From a virus, in the IMG/VR virus record IMGVR_UViG_3300020472_000184, positions 1 to 22,753 of that record: a stretch of 22,753 nt of DNA; one strand, given 5' to 3'. Shown here in pieces: positions 1 to 6,717 of the stretch (its first letter is position 1; every line of letters starts with the position of its first letter). Below the pieces are notes generated by a model. It was not told the DNA's origin, made no database searches, and saw only the letters and a list, made by a program, of their open reading frames with translations. A program made the translations under genes and the position numbers.

Positions 1-159
1 CCTGATGGGGGTGATGCTAATACTGAATTCTCTGGGAAGGCAGGCGGTTCGTTTCAAGCCACTGAGGCTGTGTCCATTTATGGAGAAATCAGTTTTCTTA
101 CGACTGACGCTGACGAAAACAACTACGGAACCAAAGCTGGTCTTAAGTGGTCCTTCTAA
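1..159 (+). CDS. C-terminus of a possible outer-membrane beta-barrel-like protein (partial, 5' end outside window)
   Basis: The frame is open from base 1 and ends with TAA at 157-159, giving 52 residues. The last ~30 residues read as two amphipathic beta strands (around AVSIYGEISF and GTKAGLKWSF) joined by an acidic turn (TDADENNY), and the chain ends in an aromatic residue (…GLKWSF). A final strand with terminal Phe is the classical recognition signal of porins and other BAM-assembled outer-membrane barrels. In T7-like phages the gene just before the capsid gene is normally the scaffolding protein, which is helical and acidic; this tail does not look like that. It may be a phage-encoded or captured barrel protein, or a virion protein with a beta-rich end. 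With only 52 residues the family is uncertain. Confidence 0.5.
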   Translation, partial: PDGGDANTEFSGKAGGSFQATEAVSIYGEISFLTTDADENNYGTKAGLKWSF

Positions 160-240
160 GTGGACTTTCTGTACATGATATTCCTAGTCCTATTGTTAGG
201 ATTTGGGATGGAGATGACTTGGTCTACTAATAGAAAGTAA
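160..240 (+). CDS. Putative 26-residue membrane miniprotein, GTG start
   Basis: A GTG directly abuts the preceding stop (TAAGTG), opening a 26-codon frame that ends with TAA at 238-240. Residues 3-17 (FLYMIFLVLLLGFGM) are strongly hydrophobic and could span a membrane, followed by a short polar tail ending in NRK. An alternative ATG lies at 175. The tight junction suggests translational coupling to the barrel-like gene upstream. Its size and position allow a small holin-like or membrane-modulating peptide, but no family is recognised. It could also be non-coding; the evidence is the adjacency, the hydrophobic run and the lack of another explanation. Confidence 0.35.
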   Translation: MDFLYMIFLVLLLGFGMEMTWSTNRK

Positions 241-245
241 CAGGA

Positions 246-274
246 GGGGGAGCACCTCAGAGTCGGACTCCCCT
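246..274 (+). terminator. GC-rich hairpin between the small upstream gene and the capsid gene
   Basis: GGGGAG at 247-252 can pair with CTCCCC at 268-273, and an alternative small hairpin GAGTC-G-GACTC lies inside it. The run after the stem (TTTCATT) is only weakly T-rich, so this is either a leaky intrinsic terminator or an RNA-processing/regulatory stem that sets capsid mRNA level. It sits just after the stop at 240. Confidence 0.35.
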
Positions 275-311
275 TTCATTGGCATTAGCCCAGTACGCTG
301 GATACCTTTTG

Positions 312-323
312 CCGTCTAGACGG
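312..323. repeat. 12-bp perfect palindrome CCGTCTAGACGG in capsid leader
   Basis: CCGTCTAGACGG equals its own reverse complement. It lies 73 bases before the capsid start codon, in a 156-base stretch (241-396) with no gene. A second inverted pair, AAATTG…CAATTT, follows at about 340-356. A role as operator, RNA processing stem or promoter element is possible; nothing further is recognised. Confidence 0.4.
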
Positions 324-396
324 TGGGAAAGACCACAAACAAATTGATCAACAATTTCAGCTGAGAACCGTAACTAATACAAACACTTTAATTTAA

Positions 397-1410
397 ATGG
401 CTAATACTACCGTTTCCTCAATCGGTACCCTTAATAATACAGCGGCAACACCGCTAGCACTGGGTACCGCTTATGATACTAAGTATGCAACTTACCTTAA
501 GCTCTTCTCTGGAGAATTGTTTAAGGCTTATGAATCAGCAACCATCGCTAAAGGTACTGTACAATCACGTACCTTGAAGAATGGAAAGAGTATGCAGTTC
601 ATCTTCACCGGTCGTATGACGGCCGATTATCACGAACCTGGCACGCCAATACTAGGTTCAGGTGATCCTCCGGTTGCCGAGAAGACGATCCAATGTGATG
701 ATTTGCTTATCAGTTCTGCCTTTGTGTATGACCTTGATGAGACTCTTGCTCACTATAGCCTTCGCTCTGAGATCTCCGCTAAGATCGGACACGCTCTGGC
801 TGAAGCTTATGACAAGAAGATCTTCCGTACGATCGCTCTAGCAGCTCGTGAAGCTCATCCCATTACTGCAGCACCTGGCCCTGAGCCCGGTGGATCCGTT
901 ATCAATATCGGTTCCGGTAATGAATATGATGCACAGAAACTAGTAGATGCTTTCTTTGAAGCAGCTTCTATTCTTGATGAGAAGAACCTGCCTAAGACTG
1001 GACGTACTGCAGTACTTGCACCACGTCAGTACTATGCACTTGTCTCACAAGTATCTTCAAATATTCTAAACCGTGACTACGGTAATACCCAAGGTAACCT
1101 GAACTCTGGTGAAGGACTAGTATCTATTGCTGGTATCGACATCAAGCGTTCTAATAACCTTCCTTTCCAAGCTGGCACAATCGCTGCTGTTAATGGTGAG
1201 AACAATGACTATGCTGATAGCTTTGCTAATCATGCAGGTCTCATCTACCAGAAGGATGCTGCTGGTGTAGTCGAAGCAATCGGCCCTAGCGTGCAAACAA
1301 CCGGGGCAGACATAAAGACAATGTACCAAGGTGACTTAATCGTCGGGCGTATGGCCATGGGGGCGGGGACTCTCAATCCAGCTGCTGCAATCGAAATCGC
1401 TACCGCTTAA
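397..1410 (+). CDS. Major capsid protein (T7 gp10-like)
   Basis: 337 residues, close to the ~345 residues of T7 gp10A. The N-terminal part, with YLKLFSGELFKAYESATIAKG followed by a GKSMQFIFTGRM segment and a YHEPGTPI loop, is typical of T7-like capsid proteins of the HK97 fold, as are the DETLAHYSLRSEISAKIG helix and the later APRQYYALV segment. It assembles the icosahedral shell. The start ATG at 397 follows an A/T-rich stretch (AATTTAA) with no obvious Shine-Dalgarno; the leader upstream contains inverted repeats. The stop at 1410 is 13 bases before the next gene. No slippery site for a gp10B-like extension was recognised. Identification is by pattern and by position directly ahead of the tail tube genes. 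Confidence 0.93.
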   Translation: MANTTVSSIGTLNNTAATPLALGTAYDTKYATYLKLFSGELFKAYESATIAKGTVQSRTLKNGKSMQFIFTGRMTADYHEPGTPILGSGDPPVAEKTIQCDDLLISSAFVYDLDETLAHYSLRSEISAKIGHALAEAYDKKIFRTIALAAREAHPITAAPGPEPGGSVINIGSGNEYDAQKLVDAFFEAASILDEKNLPKTGRTAVLAPRQYYALVSQVSSNILNRDYGNTQGNLNSGEGLVSIAGIDIKRSNNLPFQAGTIAAVNGENNDYADSFANHAGLIYQKDAAGVVEAIGPSVQTTGADIKTMYQGDLIVGRMAMGAGTLNPAAAIEIATA

Positions 1411-1423
1411 GGGAGGGGTTTAA

Positions 1424-1804
1424 ATGGCAAAAGCATCACGTCTTACAGGTGTGGCTGGTCTTACTAGCGACACTTGGTACCCACGACCACCAGTTGAATG
1501 GGGTCGCGCAGGTGGGGCTGTTGCTACTGTAACTGTTGGTACTGCCACTGGTGAAAATGGAACCGGTGGAGGTACTGATGGTGCTGTAGCTGATAAGGCT
1601 ACCACAACTGACGGTGGTGGTTCAGGTCTCGTAGTAGATCTAACCATTGCTTCAAACGTATGCTCAGCTATTGCAGTAGATGCCGCTGCTGGTAGTGATG
1701 GAGATGGTTATCGCATTGGCGATGCTGTCACTATTGCTACTGGTGATTCAGGCACTACAACTGCTGTAGTAGGATACGTTGCAACACTAGAATATGAGAA
1801 CTAA
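1424..1804 (+). CDS. Small structural-type protein of unknown function
   Basis: 126 residues, preceded by a strong purine-rich ribosome binding site (GGGAGGGG, 1411-1418). The composition is rich in Gly, Thr, Val and Ala with little charge, as expected of a beta-rich virion protein. The C-terminal half has a DGDGYRIGDAVTIATGD segment resembling the short beta motif (GxGYxxGDxVxI) seen in several phage structural proteins. It begins near a WYPRPPVEWGR aromatic/proline patch. Sitting between capsid and tail tube genes, it may decorate the capsid or serve in head completion, but this is inferred from position only. I do not recognise a named family. Confidence 0.7.
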   Translation: MAKASRLTGVAGLTSDTWYPRPPVEWGRAGGAVATVTVGTATGENGTGGGTDGAVADKATTTDGGGSGLVVDLTIASNVCSAIAVDAAAGSDGDGYRIGDAVTIATGDSGTTTAVVGYVATLEYEN

Positions 1805-1807
1805 ATT

Positions 1808-2047
1808 ATGGCAAATGCTGCAACAGTTAGACAGTCTAATACTGACGCTACTGTTCAAGAACCAGGCGGATACTCCGGCTCTACAAAGGGTATCTCTGGT
1901 GGTAACACAGCAATCCGCAAGTCGGTAGCTGGAACACAGGGTGGAACGTATTCACAGTCCGCTGTTTATTCAGAAACCACAGGACTACCTTTCGCTTATG
2001 GTGGCGCAGGAGTAGAATGTGATTCACCAGCTCAAGATAGGAGCTAA
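1808..2047 (+). CDS. Small Gly/Ser/Thr-rich protein of unknown function
   Basis: 79 residues, starting 3 bases after the previous stop with no clear Shine-Dalgarno, so probably translationally coupled. The sequence is polar and low in hydrophobics (many G, S, T, Q), with no membrane segment and no motif I recognise. Its stop is followed within 5 bases by a strong terminator, making it the last gene of the capsid unit. Likely a minor virion component by position; function unknown. Confidence 0.6.
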   Translation: MANAATVRQSNTDATVQEPGGYSGSTKGISGGNTAIRKSVAGTQGGTYSQSAVYSETTGLPFAYGGAGVECDSPAQDRS

Positions 2048-2051
2048 ACAT

Positions 2052-2077
2052 AGGGGACCTTCGGGTCCCTTTTTTTT
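2052..2077 (+). terminator. Intrinsic terminator with TTCG tetraloop
   Basis: GGGACC (2054-2059), loop TTCG (2060-2063), GGTCCC (2064-2069), followed by eight T residues (2070-2077); A2052/G2053 can extend the stem into the T-run. This is the clearest terminator in the window and separates the capsid unit from the tail genes, probably lowering expression of the tail genes relative to capsid. Confidence 0.93.
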
Positions 2078-2094
2078 ATTTACAATTATTTATT

Positions 2095-2715
2095 ATGCCT
2101 TTTCCTACCACTAACGCTACACAAGAATTACCTGCAGTGAACCAAATCCTGGCGTCAGTTGGTCAGGCACCTGTCACCACGCTCGATCAAACCAACCCGG
2201 ACGTTGCGATTGCTTACGATACTTTAATTCAAGTATCACGAGAAGTGCAGGCTGAAGGCTGGAGCTTTAATATTGAATACAAAGTAGAGGTAACTCCAGA
2301 CTCAGATACTAACGAGATATCTTATGCTGCTAATGTATTGCAGATGAACCTTTCCGATGGTGAAGGTTATGGTTCAAAGGCTGCTATTAGAAAGAAGGGT
2401 AAACTATATGACCGTGTTAACCACACAAATAAATGGACGAACGGTACTGTTAAACTTGACATTGTTTATTTCTATGATTGGGTAGATTTACCTATACCTA
2501 TTCAAGATTACATTACTGCAAGAGCTGCTACTATTGTATCAACTAGGATAGTAGGAGACCCAACCCAGCATAAGTTTCTATCAACTAGAGAAATGCTTGC
2601 TAGAGCAAATGCTATGGAGTACGAATGTAACCAAGGTAACTTTACCTATTTTGGACACCCTAAAGGGAATAATAACTACGTCAGCTATCAACCTTACAAA
2701 GCTTTACACCGCTAA
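2095..2715 (+). CDS. Tail tubular protein A / tail adaptor (T7 gp11-like)
   Basis: 206 residues against 196 in T7 gp11. The N-terminal pattern (VNQILASVGQAPVTTLD, then NPDVAIAYDTLIQVSREVQAEGW) is the hallmark of this family, in which a helical bundle forms the dodecameric ring joining portal to nozzle. The ATG at 2095 follows a purely A/T-rich leader after the terminator, with no Shine-Dalgarno. The gene overlaps the nozzle gene by one base (TAATG), so the two are likely co-translated, as expected for proteins that bind each other in the tail. Confidence 0.92.
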   Translation: MPFPTTNATQELPAVNQILASVGQAPVTTLDQTNPDVAIAYDTLIQVSREVQAEGWSFNIEYKVEVTPDSDTNEISYAANVLQMNLSDGEGYGSKAAIRKKGKLYDRVNHTNKWTNGTVKLDIVYFYDWVDLPIPIQDYITARAATIVSTRIVGDPTQHKFLSTREMLARANAMEYECNQGNFTYFGHPKGNNNYVSYQPYKALHR

Positions 2716-5576
2716 TGGCAAGTGTTACTCAAAGAATACCTCACTATTTAGGGGGAGTATCTAAACAATCAGATATTAAGAAGTTTCCAGGTCAAGTAAG
2801 GGAGTGTATTAATGCATACCCTGAACCAACATTTGGTCTTATTAAGAGACCTGGATTTGAATTCTTACATAGTTTAGATCAAACAACAAACGGTACAGAT
2901 TTTTCTGGTACCGATTTAGACAATGCAAAATGGTTTTACATCAATAGAGATGATGATGAAACCTATATAGGATGTATCATTAGTGGAGCCATACATATAT
3001 GGAATGGTAAAGTTGATGGTAGTGGTAACTATGTTAAATGTACAGTTAATACATCTGAAAATGGTAACGCAGGTTATGATCCTTTAGATTACCTAGATAC
3101 AACACGTGATAATTATGAAGTATTAACCGTACAAGATACTACATATATTACTAATAAAACAAAAACAGTTGCTGTTAAGGCTGCACCTGCTACAAATAAT
3201 TTAAGTAAGAAAGGTACGATACGAATTAAAGGTGTAGACTATAGTTCTAAGTATAGTGTTACAATAAAAGAAAGTGGCGGTAGTAATCAAACCTATACCC
3301 TCACAACACGAGATGTAGATTCTTACACTAGTGCATCAGATCCAGGTAGTGAGAAATTAAGTACAGATATTATATTAACTGCATTAGAAACTGGTATTAA
3401 TGCATTAACACTTGATAGTAGTTTTACTGTAACTAGATTAAAAGCTACGATTGAATTGTCTTCTAATGTAGCATTTACACTTGAATGTCAAGGCGGAGCA
3501 AGTAATGAGCTATTAACCTGCTTCCAAGATCAAGTAGAGGATTTAGCTAAACTACCTGAAGAATGTTCAGATGGTAGAGTAGTGAAAATTATCAATACTA
3601 AATCAGATCAGGATACATACTATGCAAAATTCTTTGCTGAAACTGGTACAACAGGAGCAGGTTACTGGGAAGAAACAATAGCACAGGATGTTTCAACTGG
3701 CTTAGATGATAAAACTATGCCACATGAATTACAGAATACAGCTGTAAATGTATTTAACTTCCAACCAATAGCATATACAGATAGGTTAGTAGGTGATGAT
3801 ACAACTAACGAACACCCAAGTTTTAAAGATAACACTATCCAACAAGTATTCTTTCATAACAATAGATTAGGATTCTTGACAAGTGATAATGTTTCTATGA
3901 GTCAATCTGGGCAATTTAAAAACTTTTATCATGAATCAGCTAGAGCACTTACTACTGCTGATCCTGTAGATTTAAACTGTTCAGCTGTTAGACCTGCTGT
4001 ATTACATGGTGTACTACCTACTACACAAGGTTTAATCTTATTCAGTGAGAAGTCACAGTATATTATGTACGCAGATAATGGTGTACTTACACCTCGTACT
4101 ACTGTCATACGTGGTATCTCTAACTATGAGATTGACAACAAAATAGCGCCAGTAGATAACGGTAGTACATTAACATTCTTAAGTAAGACTCCTGGCTATT
4201 CTAGAGTGTTTAGTATGGAGACACAGGGTCAAGAGAATAACCCTAACATATTAGATATCGCTAAAACAGTAGCGGAATATATACCAGATACTATAACCAG
4301 TATGGTTGCTAGTCCACAGAATGAGTTGATTGCATTACATGGTGAGACTCTATCTGATGTATTTTTCTATAGAACTTATTATGATGGTAAAGAGCTAGTA
4401 CTACAAGCTTGGTTTAAATGGACATTCCCTGGTAATGTACTGCATCTTACTGTAGATAATGATACAATGTGGGCAGTCGTTAAGTATGTAGATGCATCAA
4501 GTAGTAACAATAGATACCATTTAATTAAAACAAGTCTAACTCAAACACCAGAAAACCCTATCCTTACTACTAATGATGGTGCAAGTATTAACCCATATAT
4601 GGACATGTATGCTACAGCATCTTCTGTGACTTATGATACAGCTGGTGACTTCTCTAAATGTTACCTACCTTATGGTGATATAGCTAATGCAACACCTGTT
4701 CTCATTTTAAAAGGTGACGCATCAGCAGGTGAAGTAGCTGGATTTACTTTAAGCCCTGACTCAGCTAAGGATGCTGTTTGGCAAGCAAGTACTGCTTACG
4801 CCGTAGGTGATGTTGTAAGTAATGATGGAGATAAAGTTTATACTTGTGATACAGCTGGTACTTCAGCAGGTTCAGGTGGGCCTACTGGTACAGGTGCTGA
4901 TATTACTGATGGTAGTGCTAGGTGGGATTACACAAGAACTGGTAGTGCTTACTTCAAAGTAGCTAATAAAGACTGGACAGTGACTGGTGAGAACGTAGCT
5001 TCTAAAGTAGTTGTAGGTTATAAGTATAACTATGATGTTACACTACCTAAAACTTACTATCAGATTGCTGAAAATACATATGATTACACATCAATTCTAA
5101 CCATTGCACGTATGAAGTTCTCTGTAGGACTATCTAGTGTGGTTGGTTTCAAAGTAAAACGTAGAGGTAGAAACACACCAAACCAGGAGTGGGACGGTGA
5201 TGGTTCAGAAACAAATTTTACTTTCAACTTTGACTATACAGATGTAAATGATCTAAAAGTAAAAGTAAATGGAGTAGAAACTACAGCATATACCATCGCA
5301 GATAAAATACTCACTATGACAGGTACGGTACCAGCTGATGGTTATAAGGTTTTATTATATACCGATACATGGTATGACATTCAAACAGTAAAAGATGCAA
5401 ATGAATACCTAGCAGATGACGTACCATTGGCAGAACAATCACTATTCACATTACCAATACATGATAAAACAGATAACTTTTCAGTTAGAGTCTTCAGTGA
5501 CTCACCATTTCCAATCTCTCTTACGTCAATGATGTGGGAAGGAAACTATTCACCACGTTATTATAGGAGGACTTAG
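2715..5576 (+). CDS. Tail tubular protein B / nozzle (T7 gp12-like) with two inserted domains
   Basis: 953 residues, ~160 longer than T7 gp12 (794). The start (RIPHYLGGVSKQSD, then a C-I-N-A-Y-P stretch and GLIKRPGFEF) and the central segment QVFFHNNRLGFLTSDNVSMS are typical nozzle sequence. The extra length is largely explained by two modules near the C-terminus. Residues ~687-742 form a WQASTAYAVGDVV…YTC…GPTGTG…W-D-Y module resembling CBM5/12-like carbohydrate-binding repeats common in phage structural proteins. Residues ~826-886 (DGSETNFTFNFDYTDVNDLK, then VETTAYT) closely match the N-terminal domain of the tail fibre encoded at 13621. The final ~65 residues return to nozzle-type sequence and end in NYSPRYYRRT. 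The protein forms the hexameric nozzle where DNA exits and fibres attach. Confidence 0.92.
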   Translation: MASVTQRIPHYLGGVSKQSDIKKFPGQVRECINAYPEPTFGLIKRPGFEFLHSLDQTTNGTDFSGTDLDNAKWFYINRDDDETYIGCIISGAIHIWNGKVDGSGNYVKCTVNTSENGNAGYDPLDYLDTTRDNYEVLTVQDTTYITNKTKTVAVKAAPATNNLSKKGTIRIKGVDYSSKYSVTIKESGGSNQTYTLTTRDVDSYTSASDPGSEKLSTDIILTALETGINALTLDSSFTVTRLKATIELSSNVAFTLECQGGASNELLTCFQDQVEDLAKLPEECSDGRVVKIINTKSDQDTYYAKFFAETGTTGAGYWEETIAQDVSTGLDDKTMPHELQNTAVNVFNFQPIAYTDRLVGDDTTNEHPSFKDNTIQQVFFHNNRLGFLTSDNVSMSQSGQFKNFYHESARALTTADPVDLNCSAVRPAVLHGVLPTTQGLILFSEKSQYIMYADNGVLTPRTTVIRGISNYEIDNKIAPVDNGSTLTFLSKTPGYSRVFSMETQGQENNPNILDIAKTVAEYIPDTITSMVASPQNELIALHGETLSDVFFYRTYYDGKELVLQAWFKWTFPGNVLHLTVDNDTMWAVVKYVDASSSNNRYHLIKTSLTQTPENPILTTNDGASINPYMDMYATASSVTYDTAGDFSKCYLPYGDIANATPVLILKGDASAGEVAGFTLSPDSAKDAVWQASTAYAVGDVVSNDGDKVYTCDTAGTSAGSGGPTGTGADITDGSARWDYTRTGSAYFKVANKDWTVTGENVASKVVVGYKYNYDVTLPKTYYQIAENTYDYTSILTIARMKFSVGLSSVVGFKVKRRGRNTPNQEWDGDGSETNFTFNFDYTDVNDLKVKVNGVETTAYTIADKILTMTGTVPADGYKVLLYTDTWYDIQTVKDANEYLADDVPLAEQSLFTLPIHDKTDNFSVRVFSDSPFPISLTSMMWEGNYSPRYYRRT

Positions 5577-5578
5577 AT

Positions 5579-6715
5579 ATGGCTTGGTGGGTTCCAGTAG
5601 CGGCAGCTGGCGTTAAAGGTATAGCCGACATGTGGGGTGCAGGCAAGAAGAGAGGCGCTGCACAAAAAGCAGGTAGAGACAAGAATCAAGCAAGAGTTGA
5701 AGCTGGTAAGAAACAAGTAAGGATGGCTGCTGAGAATATATCTCATGCACGGAAAAGAGCAATAGAAACTAGAGACATATTAATAAGAAATACTGGTAAA
5801 CAGATAGACTTATCAGAAGCTAATCTTCTTAGAAGTTGGGGTCTAAGTGAAGAGTTAAGGTTTGATGATTATAGGAGAGATTCAAAAGCTTACAATCAAT
5901 CAGTAGAAGACTACTATACTGATCTTAACTTCAATGATATTTCTGCCAACATGGCGTATCAAGAAGAGAAGAACTTTATGGAGGACTTCCATATTGGTCA
6001 GGAGTTTGAAAAGAAAGATGATATATTAGAACATGAAAAAGTCTTACAGTCAGATATAACATCACAATTTTCACTACGAAGACAGCAAGAAGCTTTTAGA
6101 GCTAAATCAGCTTTTGATGATCAACAAGATATTATCAAAGGATTAACAGTATCAGGTAACATAAGATCAACAGGAGTAACTGGGCGATCTGCTAGAAAAG
6201 CAGTTCAAGTTGCTGCAATGGATATTGGTTCTAGACAAGCTATGAGAGCAGATGCACTAATGAATAGTAATTCTGTGTATTATAATGAGATGAAGAAACT
6301 AGCTAATGTTAAAACCTTTGCTGCGAAGACACGTAACTTGAATATTGATAAACGTGCTGCTTCACTGAAGAGTATGTTGAAGGCTAGCACTCTAAGGAAA
6401 GATAGAATTGCTGCTAATAAATATAGTGCTGACCTACAAGCACAACGTAGGATGCTTCCTGAACCTGAACTAGATAGAATGACACCTGTTCCATTTGAAT
6501 TATTCAGACCTGAATTCCAAGAAGTACCAGAATTTGATAGGGAGAAATTCTATGAGGATCACATGCCACATCTAGAAGATGAAAACAAGATCTACGGAGA
6601 TCGAGGAGCAGGAGCACCAGGTAATTGGGCAATGGATGCTTTAAATGTCGGATTAGATATGGCAGGTGCTGCAGATTGGAGTAAAGTATTTGGCGGTAAG
6701 AGCAGCGGTAGTTAA
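5579..6715 (+). CDS. Internal core / ejection protein in gp14 position
   Basis: 378 residues. It starts with a short hydrophobic Ala/Gly/Val stretch (MAWWVPVAAAGVKGIADMWG) followed by long charged, Ala-rich helices (RVEAGKKQVRMAAENISHAR and on), with a glycine-containing GNIRSTGVTGRSARKAV turn near residue 200. This layout is typical of the smallest T7-like internal core protein, which enters the host outer membrane during DNA ejection; T7 gp14 is 196 residues, so this one is about twice as long. A strong Shine-Dalgarno AGGAGG at 5565-5570 sits 8 bases before the ATG. Assignment rests on position between the nozzle and two very large proteins, plus the helical glycine/alanine pattern. Confidence 0.75.
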   Translation: MAWWVPVAAAGVKGIADMWGAGKKRGAAQKAGRDKNQARVEAGKKQVRMAAENISHARKRAIETRDILIRNTGKQIDLSEANLLRSWGLSEELRFDDYRRDSKAYNQSVEDYYTDLNFNDISANMAYQEEKNFMEDFHIGQEFEKKDDILEHEKVLQSDITSQFSLRRQQEAFRAKSAFDDQQDIIKGLTVSGNIRSTGVTGRSARKAVQVAAMDIGSRQAMRADALMNSNSVYYNEMKKLANVKTFAAKTRNLNIDKRAASLKSMLKASTLRKDRIAANKYSADLQAQRRMLPEPELDRMTPVPFELFRPEFQEVPEFDREKFYEDHMPHLEDENKIYGDRGAGAPGNWAMDALNVGLDMAGAADWSKVFGGKSSGS

Positions 6716-6717
6716 CC

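Noticed and set aside
241-396. Bacterial -35/-10 promoter or T7-type 23-bp promoter before the capsid gene
   Set aside because: No convincing hexamer pair or T7-like consensus was found; only inverted repeats are visible.
1330-1423. Frameshift-extended capsid protein as in T7 gp10B
   Set aside because: No clear slippery heptamer before the capsid stop, and the next gene has its own strong ribosome binding site.
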